Source of the DNA: Pleodorina starrii
Lineage: Eukaryota; Chlorophyta; Chlorophyceae; Chlamydomonadales; Volvocaceae
Reading direction: 5' to 3'
DNA: 64,000 bases
NCBI GenBank assembly: GCA_030267565.1
Contig: BRXU01000031.1
Coordinates: 1,302,001 to 1,366,000 of the forward strand
Shown here in pieces: positions 1-12,270 of the stretch (positions are counted from its first letter, which is position 1; each line of letters begins with the position of its first letter). Both the position numbers and the translations under genes were made by a program. The notes beneath the pieces are model-generated. The model searched no databases, was not told the DNA's origin, and worked only from the letters and a program-made list of their open reading frames with translations.

Positions 1-228
1 TGGAGGCACATCACCCCCGCCTCCTTCTCGCCCCCCCTCCATTTCCTGCCCCCGCCCCCCCCTCGGTCTGGTCGGCTCTGCTGTCCTCGTTGCGTCCAAG
101 CCGACCTGCTTGCAAGTTGTGTTTGTTCCCTTCCCTGCGCCTTGTCGGTCCCCGCCTCTGCCCTCTCCTTCCCTGCCCTCCCCTCCCCTGACCTGATTTC
201 ACCGCCCTGCCCCTGTGTCGCACTGCAG

Positions 229-936
229 AGATGAGCAGCAAGGGCACCCTGGCCTCTGGGTCGTACACGGAGGCGGTGGCGGCGGCGGCGGAGCAGCACT
301 CGGACTTCGTGATGGGCTTCATCTCAATCAACCCGGCGGCCTGGAAGAACGGACCCGGCTCGCCAGGTGGGGGGGGGGTGGGGGTGCGGGTGCGGGGGGG
401 AGGGCCATCACATGCCAGTAGGCGGTCCCCAGCTACCCTAAAGAGACGATGACCCGAAGGAGAGGATGAGGGGAGGACGTTGGGGGCTGTGCGTTGGTGC
501 AGATGGGACGGGGACGGGGGGAGCGGCGATTGGTCCATCGGCCCCATCATCACTTCAGTATCATCCCCAGTCTGTCCGCACACAGCCCCCACCCGCTGGT
601 GCTGCACTGCCGCCTCGCGTGCCGTACCTCTCACCCGTTCACCGCCCAGTGCTGTTGCAACTCCCAACCGCCGCCCCTTTCCCCGCCCCCCGCCCGGCTG
701 CTGTCCCCGCGGCCCCCCCCCCCCCAGGTCTGCTCCACATGACCCCCGGCGTGCAGCTGGCCGCGGGTGGCGATGCGCTGGGTCAGCAGTACAACACTCC
801 GCTGGATGCGGTGGTGGTGCGGGGCAGTGACGTCATCATTGTGGGTCGCGGAGTCATCAAGGCAGCGGACCCGGCAGCGGCGGCCAAGCAGTACCGGGAT
901 GCGGGCTGGGAGGCTTACAAGGCGGCGCTGATGTGA
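229..936 (+). CDS. UMPS: UMP synthase, C-terminal part (orotidine-5'-phosphate decarboxylase domain), 5' truncated by window
   Basis: This is the last part of the bifunctional enzyme that makes UMP in de novo pyrimidine synthesis; only the decarboxylase half is visible. Two exons fit: 229-366 and 728-936, joined in phase (one base, then two) with TGA at 934-936. The first encodes [13 protein letters not shown] and the strand DFVMGFIS. The second encodes [21 protein letters not shown] and [11 protein letters not shown], which are the phosphate-binding loops at the end of the OMPDC barrel. The catalytic Lys/Asp cluster lies in exons before the window. Bases 1-228 are pyrimidine-rich intron ending in CAG. 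Family identity is very secure; the exon borders are strongly supported by frame and alignment. Confidence 0.95.
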
Positions 937-2166
937 AGATGAAGATGAAGAAAAGGGACAGCACACGCAGGGAGGGGAGGAGAGGGGAGGAGGGGAGAGG
1001 GAGGGACGGGAAGAGGGGCTGCATCGCAGCGCAGAGAGGGGCGGAGCAGTGAAGATGGAATGGAGCGGGTTAAGGGGGCGGATAGCGCAGGGCCGCAGTA
1101 GGTGGTAGGCTGGTGGTGGTGGTGGTGGTAGTGGGCTCCAGGGAGGGCAAACATCGGACGGATTTGCTGATGGGTGCGTCCATCCATCCGTACATTCGGA
1201 GGTGTATGGCAGTGCGGAGGCACTTCGTGGGTCCGGGGGTGGTGGCGGTGGTGGTGGGGACCGAGCACGTGCGCACAAGCGGGGCGGGGCCGGGGTGGCC
1301 CGAGGGGGCTGTGGGGTTTGGGTTTGGGGGGCATCCGCTGGGGGGCAGGGGGGGCGCCTTCCCAAGCGCGCTGCGGGACCCGCCCGATGACTGCTATGCT
1401 GACGATAACGAGGAGGTGCGCGCATGTGTGTGTGGGCGCGTGCGCGCGCGTGTGTGTGTGGGCGCGTGCGCGCGCCGCTGCAAGCGCGAGCTGCATCTTT
1501 GTCGGGTCAGATGTCGGATCAGGCCACAGATCAGCTTCGAGTTCTTTCAAAATCACGACCCCAATGTCGCCACGTCCCCCGACCAGTCCAGCCCAGTGCC
1601 GCTCCTGAAGGTGCTCCCCCCTACCCCCCCCCCCCAAAGATGGGGGGCCAAACTCGAGAGCGGCTTCGGACCCCTCCACCAGTTCACTGCCCACGAGCTG
1701 AGCCTTCACGTAAACACCCACCCACCCGGCCCAAGACAGGGGCGCAACCCACCGAATCAAACCAAAGCACATCGTCCGTCCGTCATTGTCGTTTACCGAA
1801 GAAGCGGAGCTCAGGTCACCCCCACCCCCACCAGCCCGGAGACACGGGTCGCAATCGCTGGGGGGGAGGGAGGCCGAGCCTCATCGACCCCGAGGCGGCG
1901 GCGTGGGAGCAGGCGCAGGGGCAAAAACCCAAGTTGGTCGCGCGAGCCCCCACAGCCCACAGCCGAAAAACACCACCGCCGCCGCCACAACCGCCGCCGC
2001 CATCGCTTGTTAGCTAGCCAGTCCAAGCCGGCGGCGGCGGCGGCTGAGAAAGAAAGCAGTCGGGCGCACCCCCGCCCCCGCCCCTGGGCTGTGCGCGGGC
2101 CACCGCTCCGTTGGCAGGCAGTCACCAGCACTGTCACCCTCGGGCGGTCGCACCCTCCAAAATACG

Positions 2167-2262
2167 ATGCTGATGGTTATGAGCATGACGATTATGATTA
2201 TGATGATGGTTATGAGCATGATAGATGATGAGCATGATGGTGATGCTGATGCTGATGATGCA
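2167..2262. repeat. GAT/ATG-type microsatellite
   Basis: Imperfect trinucleotide and hexanucleotide repeats of GATGAT, TTATGA and GAGCATGA run through this stretch. The resulting Met/Asp/His-rich open frames are artefacts of the repeat. Confidence 0.7.
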
Positions 2263-2726
2263 GCACAGCTTCGCCGCAGCTTCCATGGAGCCATCCGGAT
2301 GCACCACAGCAGCTTTCTCCCCACAGCCCCACAGGAGGTGGAGGTGGAGGAGGAGCGATTCAACAATTGAGTGCTGGCGCGAACAGTCACAAGCGATGTT
2401 GCGAACGTGCCGCACCGCGCTGGGCTGTGCAGTACCGACCGGCCACAACAATGGGATTTAGAAGAGCCACGCCGCCGCCCCGGCGCCAAGCGGCAAATCT
2501 GAAAGAAGGGCCACATGGCCCCATCGCGCCGCAAACCACGCACACAAACCGATTGAGCACCCGATTGTGCTGCATGAGCGTGTGGATGTGGGGCATTTGC
2601 GCGTCATGTCGGGTCGTTGCGTCATCGCGCTTTGTTCGTGAGGCGTGAACCCCTGAAATTACCGTACCCCCACCACACAAACACACACAAACATGAACAC
2701 ACAAACACCGGGTCACCTCACCCCAC

Positions 2727-2731
2727 TGTAA
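2727..2731 (+). terminator. TGTAA poly(A) signal candidate for UMPS
   Basis: TGTAA is the usual polyadenylation signal in chlamydomonadalean algae. This is the first copy I see on the plus strand after the UMPS stop. Confidence 0.35.
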
Positions 2732-2745
2732 CCACGAGCGCGGCT

Positions 2746-5570
2746 CAAGCATGACCCGGTCCGCTCACCCGCCGCCGCCACCACCGCCGCCACCGCGCGG
2801 TGTCAGCGCCCCTCCCGGGGGCTCCGGCCCCGCTGCCTTTCCTTTCCAGCACCTCGTCCGGTCACCCCGCGTGCACACGTGCGTGCATATGGGGGCCAGA
2901 GAGGGGCGGTGCGCCCCGTCGCCGCCCTCTGGCCCCGGACGCGGGCCGGCAGCGGCGCATGACCTTATGCGATGGAACACGACGCGGCCGAGCACCCGGC
3001 CAGCAAAGCAAAGCCACTCCCGAAGTAGGCCGAGCAAACCCCGATGCATCTCCGCATCTTGCAGTCATCAATGTACGTTTCACGAATGGCCGGGGGCCGA
3101 GGGCAGGGGCCGCCCGATCCCCGGGCACAGCGAGGATGCACACATACCCAACACGGCTTGTGTGGGCGGTCTGAACGTGGGAGGGCAGCCGCGCGCCCTC
3201 CCGTTGCGATGCCGCCAGCCGAGCGAAGGCTGGCGGGATGCACGTCACGACGCAAAAGCACCCCGAGGCCCCGACGTCCCCGCGCGCCCCTAGCCCTGAG
3301 TGCATGCGCCCATGCGCATTACGTCCACCCAAATCCAATCCAGTCCCGCGGCCCAACATTTCCAACCCACCCAACGCCCACCTCCCCGTCCCGCACCAAG
3401 TCTCACCTACCACCACCACCACCACCTCCACCACCACCGCCCGCATTCTCCATCACACCGGCAGATCACGATTGACAAATCGGCAAACTACTGCCCCCCG
3501 GCAACTACTATCGCCGCCGGCGGACTGCAAAAGACGTTCGGAGGGAGCGACGACGACGTCCTCCCGCCCGGGCGGCATGTGGGCGCACAACGCACCAGGC
3601 GCCGGGAGTCTGGTGGCCAACAAATGGACCCAGAGGCACCGAGGGACCCTAAACCTAAAAAGCAAATGTGCACCACCGCCACCCCAGTGTGAGACGCATG
3701 AGAGCAAACAGTGCGAGATATATGAGATGAGATGCGCCGCGCTGCGCTGCGCCATACAGGAGGGGAGGAGGAAGCCCAACCTAAGGATAAGGAAGCCCAA
3801 CCCAAGGGAGTGCTGCGCTGCGCCGACAGCACCCGCCCCACTCAGAACTGAACCCACCGACCGAATCCCCGAATGCGCCCCTCGCGGCAACCCCACCACA
3901 CGGAGCCTCACAATGAGGGCACAGGAGGAGCGATGAAGCGACAACGAACGAACGAACGAACGAACGGGGAACGGCCCCCCCTCGCCGCGCAGCCGTGCCG
4001 TAGGCTTCGTACCGTGTCCCTGAAGAAGGGCCCGGAAGGGCGGTGGACGCGCCCCTCTCCCTCCTCCCGACCTAATGTGACAAATGAACACATGTGACAA
4101 ATGAACACACACGAAGAAAGAAACAAACAAAGAGCAGGCGGGACGTCTTGCACGACCGCTTCGTCCAGATGCCACCCGTGAGAAACACGCGCGCGGACTC
4201 GGCGGCCGCCGGAGCCCGCGGGGGGACGCCGCGGCGCCGTGAATCCCCCTGGGGGGGGGGGTGAGGGCCACAGCGCCCCTGGGTTCCTCAGCCCGCCTCA
4301 AGCCCCTCACGTGCCTCGGCGGCTTTGTCCATTCAGGCCCGCGGAGCTCCAACCCCCACAGTATAATGCTTCGCCGAAGTGGGAGCCCCCAACTTCTCCA
4401 ACCCCACCCCCCCGCAAGGAGCTTTGAGGCACCGGCCGGCAACGTCTGGCGAGAGGTGCACATCACCCATCGGTCCACCGCTCCGTTGGCACATCAACCG
4501 ACCAACCAACCGATCAATCGATAAAAAAACGATTGTTCGGTGCCGCAGACGTCTCCCGGGCCCCAGGCCGCATGCAGCCCTCTCTCGCAGCCCTTAAAAA
4601 GTGGGGTGGGGAGGGAGCGCCGGGCTCCCGGACCTCACTCGGCAGGCGAGTGAGTAAAATAAAAGAGCGACAGCGCTCACGGACAAGGGCTCGGTGCGTC
4701 GTGCCTCACTCCATGACTCCCTCCCTCCCCCCCTGTCCTGCTCTCTTCACCACCACCACCAACACATGCGATTGCGATGCTCCTCCGGCGATGCTGCTCT
4801 GCTCCCGTGCGATGCGGTGCGACCGACGAGGGGCTTCAGAAACGTCTGGCAAGGGCAAGGGGGGCGGCCAAACGTCCCCAACGCGCCCGAGTGAAGAAAC
4901 AACACCCGCCAAGATGTAGCACCGGGCGGTGGCTGCACCAGGTTGCCGCTGCACCGCACCGCACCACTCCGCATGCCGTGCGCCGTGCGCCGTGTGTGTG
5001 TGTATGTTGCTGCGTTTCTGGTAGCCGCCCTATGTGTATGTAGGCCACTATGCCACTATGCCCGTATGCTAGTAGGACCCTTATTGCGGCCTCTGCGCGC
5101 TATGCGATGTAAGTCCATGTAGGGCCATGTCCTGCTCGAGCGGCCCCGTGGTGCCGTACCGTGTTGTATGGTGCCTTCGTGCGAGCTGCTGCTGCTGCTG
5201 CAGATGCGCGTGCAATGCGACTGCTTGCCGACCTCACCCCACCTCGTTGCTTCAGATGCACACACCCACACACCTAGACACGTCCTATGCCTCCGCCGCC
5301 GCATGCATCCTTATCCCGCCACGGACCCCCCAGCTCGCGGCGCCCACCCCGCCCTCGCACTCCTCGCCGTCAATGTCCTCCTAGGCCACCCTCTCCGCTC
5401 CGCTCCCCCCGCCCGCACTCGCCCTCCTCCTCCTCCCTCGGCCCCCACAACAAAGCAATCGTCAACTCGCCCTTGCCACCGCCCCCCAACCCCTTCCGCG
5501 GCGCCCACCCACCCGGCGCCGTCCCGCAAACAAAGCCCGCCGCCAAGCTAAACACCCACACCTCTGCACA
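2746..5570. other. Convergent intergenic region, no supported gene
   Basis: The region lies between the converging 3' ends of UMPS and the SAND-ARID gene. It is GC-rich, with poly-Pro/Gly-like tracts, CACCAC runs near 3410-3440 and a GAAC tetranucleotide repeat. Open frames occur in all six phases, but none shows a recognisable domain or a consistent exon chain. Confidence 0.55.
3943..3967. repeat. GAAC tetranucleotide microsatellite
   Basis: Six uninterrupted GAAC units are visible. Confidence 0.9.
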
Positions 5571-5585
5571 CACCCCAACACCACA

Positions 5586-5590
5586 TTACA
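5586..5590 (-). terminator. TGTAA poly(A) signal candidate for the SAND-ARID gene
   Basis: TTACA on the plus strand reads TGTAA on the minus strand, about 115 bases downstream of the stop at 5706-5708. This gives a short, plausible 3' UTR. Confidence 0.55.
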
Positions 5591-5705
5591 TCACATTCGT
5601 CGTGCCCTCCTCTTCTTATCACTCCCAAACCTCCGCCTCCATTGCTGCCTTGCCACCGACCCACGGGTCACACGTAGCGTCACGCCCCAGTTGCTCCCGC
5701 CCCCT

Positions 5706-8700
5706 TCACAGCGCCTGGCGCTTGTGCCCTCCACCCCCTCCCCCGCCTCCTCCTCCGCCGTGGTCCCCTCCCCCGGGGCCCCCCATATCAGCCTGGCCCC
5801 GCTTGTACCCTCCCCCTCCCCCACCTCCTCCTCCTCCGAGACCGCTCAGCCCCGCCAGCCCCACCCCGCTGAGGCCGATGTTGCCGCTGCCCGTGCGCAC
5901 CAGCCCCACAGGCAGCCCGCCGCCGCCGCCAAAGTATTCCGACAGCAGATTTGAGATGACGGGGTCGTCCACCACCGTCCCCTCCGTCAGCTCCCCCTGG
6001 AGACCGAGCAGCGCAGCAGCGCGGCCGCCCTGAAGCTGCAGCGTCGGCCCGCCGCCACCGCCACCGCCGCCACCCCGTCCGCCGCCGCGGGCCAGCCAGC
6101 CCGGGTGAAGCGCCTCCGCGGCGCCTCCGCCTCCGCCGCGGCCCAGCGCGACTGGAAGCAGCCGGGTCGCGGAGGCGGCGGGGCCGCCCGCCAAGCTGAC
6201 GAGGCCTGCCTGCTCAATGGCCTGCATCAGACCGCCGCGGCTGCCGAGCCCACCGCCGCCGCCGCCGGGGCCGCCCGCCACCGTCACCAGCATCGCTTCC
6301 CGGGCCTCCGGCGGCGCGCGACCGCCGCCACCGCCGGCGGCGGCGAACTGCAGCTGCAGGCGGTGCGGTGGTGGCCCCACGCCGCCGTCTCGGGCAACGA
6401 AGTGCAGACCGGCGGGGCCGCCGCCGCCCTGGCGACCCACCGGCGGCGCGTCGAGAAGCAGCGGGTTGACGGTGCCGCCGCCGCCGCCGGGGCCGCCGCC
6501 GTCGCGGCCGGTGGCGCCGCCCTGCAGTCCCGCTGCCAGCAGCAGCTGATCGTCATGGATGTCCAGCGGCAGCAACGACGAGCGCTGCTCGTACTGGCTG
6601 TCGTACGAGCCGCGCTGCGGCTGTACGGCATGTGCGCTCTGCAGCAGCGCCTCAAGACCCGCCAGGCGACGCTCCAGGGAGGGGGGGTGGTCCCGCTGCA
6701 GATGTCGGTAGCGGGGGCCGCCGCCGACGACACCGGGCCCCGGTGGCCCGTCGTACCCTCCCCCGCGGCCGCCGAGGCCGTAGCCGCGTCCGCTGCCAGG
6801 GCTGTCGTACCCTCCCCTGCCGCCGCCGCCGTACCCGCCGCGGATGCCGGGCTCGCCATACCCGCCGCGAGCGCCGCCCTCGTAGCCCCCGCGCTCCCCG
6901 CTGTCGAAGCTCCGACGCCGGTCCTCGTACCCTCCCCGAGCGCCGCCGCTGTCGTACCCTCCCCGGCCACCAACCTCATACCCAACACGGCCGACGTCCT
7001 CATACCCGCCCCGAGCGCCGCCGTAGCCGCCGCCGCGCGCCGGCGGTGCGTCGTAATCGTCCCGCCCAGGCCCGTCGTACTCGCCAGGCCCATCGTACTC
7101 ATCCCGGTCCGGCCCATCATACAGGCCCCTGGCCTCTCCATGTACCAACTCGTAGCCGCCACCACCAGCACCAGCACCGTTGCGGCCCCCGCCGGCGCCG
7201 CCACCGCCATACGGCACCCTGCCGCCGCCGGGGCCGTCGCGCACGATGCCGCGACCGCCCGAGTCGTCAAATACCTCAGCCCCGCGCCGCGAGCCCCCCG
7301 GCATCCCGCCGCCGCCGCGAGCACCCGGCCCGGCGGCCCAGTGCAGCGGGGGCGGCGGCGCCGCCGCCAGCGCGGCCCGCCGCGACATGACGGGCTGCGG
7401 CCGCTCCAGCGGGTGCGCGTGTTGATGCGGGTGCGGGTGCGGTGCTGGTAACGAACGATCCCTCGCTGACAACGATGCCGCACGGTCCAGACGCTCCACC
7501 GCCGCCGCCGCCGCGGCGGCGGCCGCCACCGCCTGGCGTTCCAGATGATGCGGCGGCGGCGGCGGCTCCTGCCTGGGGTGCAGCGGCGGCGGCGCCGTCG
7601 CCGCCGGCCCGCTGCCCCCGCCGTTGGGCATGCTGGGACCGGATGCCGTGGGGCTGCTGGGCACGCCTCCCCGCTGCGCCGGCGGCGGCAGGGGTATGCC
7701 GGCGACCTCTCGCGCCCTCTCCAGCCGCTCCGCTCGCAGCAGGTAGTGCTCGTAGACGGACCTGCGGGTGGGTGGGTGGGTGGTTTCGGAGCGCCATGCG
7801 GAGAGCGTCGTCATTGGGTCAGGTTGCGACATCCAGCCCCCCTACACCTAGACCCGGCAACCGTCAGGTCCATTGAGATACAGCGGAAGACCCAACAGGA
7901 AACAGGAACCGAGACCTCGTCTCCCGCCCTTTAACCACAACTGCCCTGTACAGCACTCGAGTTGACCCCAGCCCTGCGGCCGACACATGAACGCACACAC
8001 AGACACACAAACGCAGCCCTGCAGTTCCAACGTCGCGCCCTCTACCCTCCTACACGCACACCCACACACACTAACACACACCTGCATGAATGCGCGGTGT
8101 TGGCGACCGTCCTGTCTAGCCCCAGGCTGTTGGCCACCTGGTCCCAGCCGTCTGGAGACTCGCATGCGGACGAGTAGCCGCCCAGCTCCCGTACCTGCCG
8201 TACGGTACGGCACAACAGGACAAAGCGCAAGACAAGGGAAGGCTTGGCGTGAGGTACAGCGGCCGAGAGCCAAACAAAGCGGCGGCAGGTGCGCGGAAAC
8301 GGGTCGTCTTCGGTCGACCCACATTGGGGGTATTCACTTGCAGGCTCATCTTGTGTTGCGACACCTCAGCCCTTTGTCACAACAACAGCCACAACAACAG
8401 CCATAACCATACCTTCGCACGCCCGCCGCTCGACTCGGAGCCAGAGCCCAAGGTCGGTAACCCAGCCCACGCCTCTGGCCCCCGCCCCGTCCCGCCCCGG
8501 CCCGCGCCTCTCACCGTGCCGTACATCTTCTGCAGGTCAAACGAGTGCGAGCCAACGCTGACGGCTCCCAGCCTGGAGTCTCCCGGCTGCTGGTCCGGCC
8601 CCGCGCCCGGGTTGTCGATGTGACCGGTCAGGAAGTCCAGTAGCTGACTTTCGAAGGCCCCCCGCAGCTGTGAGGCGGTGGCGGAGGACTGCGGGGGGTA

Positions 8701-9456
8701 GGTGGGGGGGAGGGGCCGTCGGGTCGGGTTGGGAGCAGGCGATTAGGGCAGGGGGCGGAGAAGGGGCGGAGAAGGGGGGGTAAAGCAGTCCAAAGGGGCA
8801 GGCTGAAGTGGCGGGGAAGGTGGAGAGGGGACGGGTGCGGCGATGATGTGTGAATGCGGGGCTGAGGGCTAGGTCCAGGGAAGGGAGCAGGGCGCGGCGC
8901 AGCCCAACAATCCAGGAGCCCAAGAGGGGCACACACGACAAGCAACTGGGCTACAACCGATGGGCCGCAACGGAACACGGGCCACTGGACTGGACTGAAG
9001 GACTCCATGGGACTCCTGGTCCCATCGCCGACCCACATGGGAAACACAACACATGTGCCCACCCCCGCAGCTCCCCGCAGCAGTGCCCCGCCCCCGCCCC
9101 CGCACCTGGCCACCCGCTACACGGCCGCCCTCTCCGCCCTCTGCTCCTCCTCCGCCTCCGCCTCCGCCGCGCTGGCCCATTGACAGCCACGCAAACGCCT
9201 GCCGCTGCCCGTCACCCGCGGTGCCCGCCGTGCCCGCCAGCCACTCGCCCAGCGACTTGCCGGGCTGGCCGTGGGAGTCCACCACCCGAATGCTCTGGGC
9301 GGGAGGGGGGGGGGGCGGGAGGGGGGGGGGCGGGAGGGGGCGCGGAGGGTAAAAGTGGACCGCGAGGCCAGCCTGACGCGAGGCCAGCCTGACGCGGGTG
9401 CGCGGCCCCGGCGTGCCCCGGTGACCAGGCTCCGTCACAACCGAGTGCGTGCCTTC

Positions 9457-9488
<32 letters not shown>

Positions 9489-10180
9489 ATGTGTGTGTGT
9501 GCGTCATGCACGTTTGATGTGATGTGACGTGCCCGCTGTTGGCTGCTGTCGGTGTGCAGGTTGCACCCAGAGTAGGTGGTGGTACAGCGGTCTGCAGGAA
9601 GAGAGGACCAGAGGACCGGTGTGCCCGCAGCTGGGCCGCCCCTCCGCTCTTATGGCGCCTTAGTGATGCCTTTATGGCCGCAGCGCAGCGCCGCATAATA
9701 CCGCGCGTCCGATGAGGCGGTAGCCGGCAGCGGCTGCTGCAGCAGCAGCGGCACTCCGCCCGCAGCTCGCCTCACCTGTTTCCATTTCTTGGTCGCCTGC
9801 CTGCCGCCCAGGCGCTCAAACTCGGTGGGTGTGGCCTCCCGGATGCCGCCCATGTGGGACAAGTACAGGATCTTGGTTTTGGCGACATCGTAGGTTCCGC
9901 GTAGCGTGCCGCAGATCACCTCTACGGTGGCCGGGATCTGGGCCGGCCCCGTCACGGGGATGTCCATGGCTGTGGCGTACCTGCGGGTGGAGGGGGTTGG
10001 GGGAGGGCCGGGATAAGGTGGTAAGCGAGAAGGAGGCCGAGGCCGCCAGTTGACATGCGAGGTTGCCGTGCAAAGAGGACAGAGTTGGAAGAAGTACGGT
10101 GGGTTAATGTAGGCGTAGATGACAGGAAGGATCGACTTAGGGGCCACGAGTACCGGGTACAAGCGACCCGCGGCTGCCAT
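5706..10180 (-). CDS. SAND-ARID domain protein with a long Gly/Arg-rich low-complexity tail
   Basis: Likely a nuclear DNA-binding regulator. Exons, in transcript order, are 10180-10098, 9980-9776, 9294-9106, 8688-8515, 8194-8082 and 7761-5706. All phases join and give 939 residues. Residues about 47-118 form a SAND domain: VEVICGTLRG, TPTEFERLGG and KKWKQSIRV, the last matching the KDWK-type DNA-contact motif. Residues about 163-272 form an ARID: SQLLDFLTG, HSFDLQKMYGTV, RELGGYSSA, GWDQVANSLGL and YEHYLLRAERLERA. The rest is low-complexity: poly-Ala near 330, RGG/GGY repeats at about 465-610, and a Gly-rich C-terminus. The start ATG is the first in frame of exon 1. SAND relates it to the volvocine RegA/RLS (VARL) proteins, but those lack ARID as far as I know. 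Introns hold a (GT)n tract. Domain calls are strong; target genes are unknown. Confidence 0.88.
9459..9502. repeat. (GT)n microsatellite in intron 2 of the SAND-ARID gene
   Basis: About twenty GT dinucleotides with one CA interruption lie inside the intron between 9295 and 9775. Confidence 0.9.
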
Positions 10181-11190
10181 GAGGAGAGAGACTACTGAGT
10201 GGCCTGATTTCTGTTGTCCGCTATGGTGCAGCCACCGTTATTCCGTAGCGCGGCAGCGGGGCCCGAGCTGCGGGTCGGGACTGGGGTCGGAAGCCGGCAG
10301 GAGCCTGCAGCCACGCGCTGTCTTTATCAGAATGACGTAAAATCACCCATAAAGGGAAATGAACGGCGACCTTGGAGCATGCAATATTCGACAAGGGCGT
10401 CCGCGCATCCTACGACTTTGACCGCGACTTTGCTGGCGCCGCGGCTTCCGTCGACCGGGCACATATAAGAACATAAGAAGGGCCAGGTGATCTTGAGCGC
10501 TGCCGAGTCGGCTGGCTCGAGCCGCAGAGCGCATGGCGCCGCAGTCCGCCTTGCTGCTGCCTTGACAGTCCCAGCTTACCGTTGTTCCAGCTCCAAAGCA
10601 AACAACAGCTGCCTCCACTAGGCATGTGCGCGCCTCATAACAGAGGACAGTGGACGTTTTCCCTTAAAAAAGTTTTTTTGTAGTAGCGTTTTTAAGCAGG
10701 ATGGGCTATCCATCTGACCATCTTCTTTGCGCTGTAATGTTAACGTCCAGCAGTGTTTGATGCCAGCGTCTGCTCTGAAGGTCCGTACGGGCGCGTCGAG
10801 GCTGGAGCACTGGAGTTGCATACAGGTCGTTGCTCTACTAAATATATTAAAGCATGAGATTTCAGATTTATGACATCTGCCTGCGTTCCGTGGCTCTGCC
10901 CTTAATAGCCTATTTAGCGAGTCGTCATCGTAAATGGATTATGCGTGGATTTGCCTTGCGTTAAAGCGAAGAAATCTGCATCTTACGTTGTTTTGCTTTT
11001 TATTTCATTTTGTGTATGTCTTAAGCGAACTTTGGTGCTTTCAGTGTCCCCCGGCGCGACGCGAACGTACTGCCCGGTCCGACCGCGTCCGACAAATTGT
11101 CCTCCAAACAAGGGGTTGGTGTCGGCTTCCTTGAAGCCGGAAAAAGGGCGGGGCCCCACTAAATCCGTACGGGTTAAGTTGAGTGCTAGG

Positions 11191-11450
11191 GCGGCGAGGG
11201 CGTGAAGTGTGAGAGTGTCGACATTCCTGCTGATAGACAGCCAGAGCTTTTTTCCCGAAATGCCTGCTAGCCGAGTCGTTAGCAAGGCCTGCCGGCGCCG
11301 CGCGAAGCGCGTCATCCCGCCGGGTGCATGAGCGCATGTGCGCATCGACCGAAATACGGCATTTCCAAAGCGAGCGGCGAGGGCGTCAACTGTGAGAGTA
11401 TCGACATTCCTGCTGATAGGCAGCCAGAGCTTTATATCTGAAATGCCTGC
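11191..11450. repeat. Diverged direct repeat, two 77-bp copies 183 bp apart
   Basis: Copy one at 11191-11267 and copy two at 11374-11450 differ at about 8 of 77 positions. Both contain TCGACATTCCTGCTGATAG and end in GAAATGCCTGC. The duplicated open frame on the minus strand is a consequence of the repeat, not evidence of a gene. Confidence 0.8.
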
Positions 11451-12229
11451 GGCTTCAGCAATCCGACCCATGTTTAGCATCGCGCGCCGTCTCGGCACTG
11501 TGCAATTCTTCCGGCCAGCGCATTGGCTGAAGTTACTTGACAGTAGACATGGAGTGTATCATTTACACATCACGCAGGCTGACTTGACAATAGGACAGCG
11601 GAACTGTTTGCGAGGGTTGATTGCGACGACGTGCAGTTGCCGACGAGAGTGCACAGGCTTCGCTACTGAGGTATTCGCCGTAGAGGAGGCTTGAATGCTT
11701 CAACATTAGGACAGGGATTCCCTAGGTTGCCGACTGGACTTGTTGGGCGGCCCGCAGAAGACTGCCGCATCGTGTGTGCAATTTGCGTCTTGGCGTCCAA
11801 CAACCAGCAGTTTGCCCCTCATGGTTTGTCCCATGCAATCTTTGTAATATAAGTGTGCGTCAAGTCGGTCGGACCGGCAAGCAGAGCTGCTGTGGTGTGT
11901 TCGCGGGAAGATTGTTCGCAATGCAAACATATTTGGTCGCCGAAACGAAGATTCATTTCACGCCGTAATGTCAGAATTCCGGTTCGAGAAACGATGGATC
12001 TTCTGGAATTAATTATAGGCCGAGAGGCGTTGGTTTGACCTCGGCCTCCGTCCATGGAGACTGCCAAACTGGTTTTTACTCATACGAGGTTGGGTTCCTA
12101 TAATAAATTTACCATGCAATAAAGAACGTAATATTTTACTTATGGAGTCTTTCCGTTGGCCGAAATTCTGCACTTACGCTTTTACATTAGACATCAGACA
12201 GTGCAGGCACGGACATGGGCAATCCTACA

Positions 12230-12270
12230 GGGCGGGGCCCCCCCGGGCGCTTCGCGCTGGGGCCCCGCCC
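12230..12270. repeat. GC-rich inverted repeat (hairpin)
   Basis: Perfect 12-base arms, GGGCGGGGCCCC at 12230-12241 and its complement at 12259-12270, flank a 17-base loop. The surroundings are lower in GC. Confidence 0.85.

Larger units (their letters stand above)
937..2731 (+). other. Probable long 3' UTR of UMP synthase
   Basis: This stretch follows the UMPS stop and holds no convincing exon. It contains (GT)n/(GC)n-like tracts near 1420-1475 and a GAT/ATG microsatellite. The first TGTAA I see downstream is at 2727-2731, so the UTR could be about 1.8 kb, which is long. A cDNA end would settle it. Confidence 0.4.

Noticed and set aside
3453..4478. 341-codon minus-strand open frame
   Set aside because: Low-complexity, no recognisable motif, no splice partners.
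6105..7451. 448-codon plus-strand open frame opposite the SAND-ARID tail
   Set aside because: It is the mirror of the Gly/Pro/Arg-rich exon. High GC keeps all frames open, and only the minus frame continues the ARID domain.
10983..11498. Minus-strand open frame with an internal repeat (KLWLPISRNVDTLT)
   Set aside because: The repeat comes from the duplicated 77-bp DNA unit; no domain and no exon chain.
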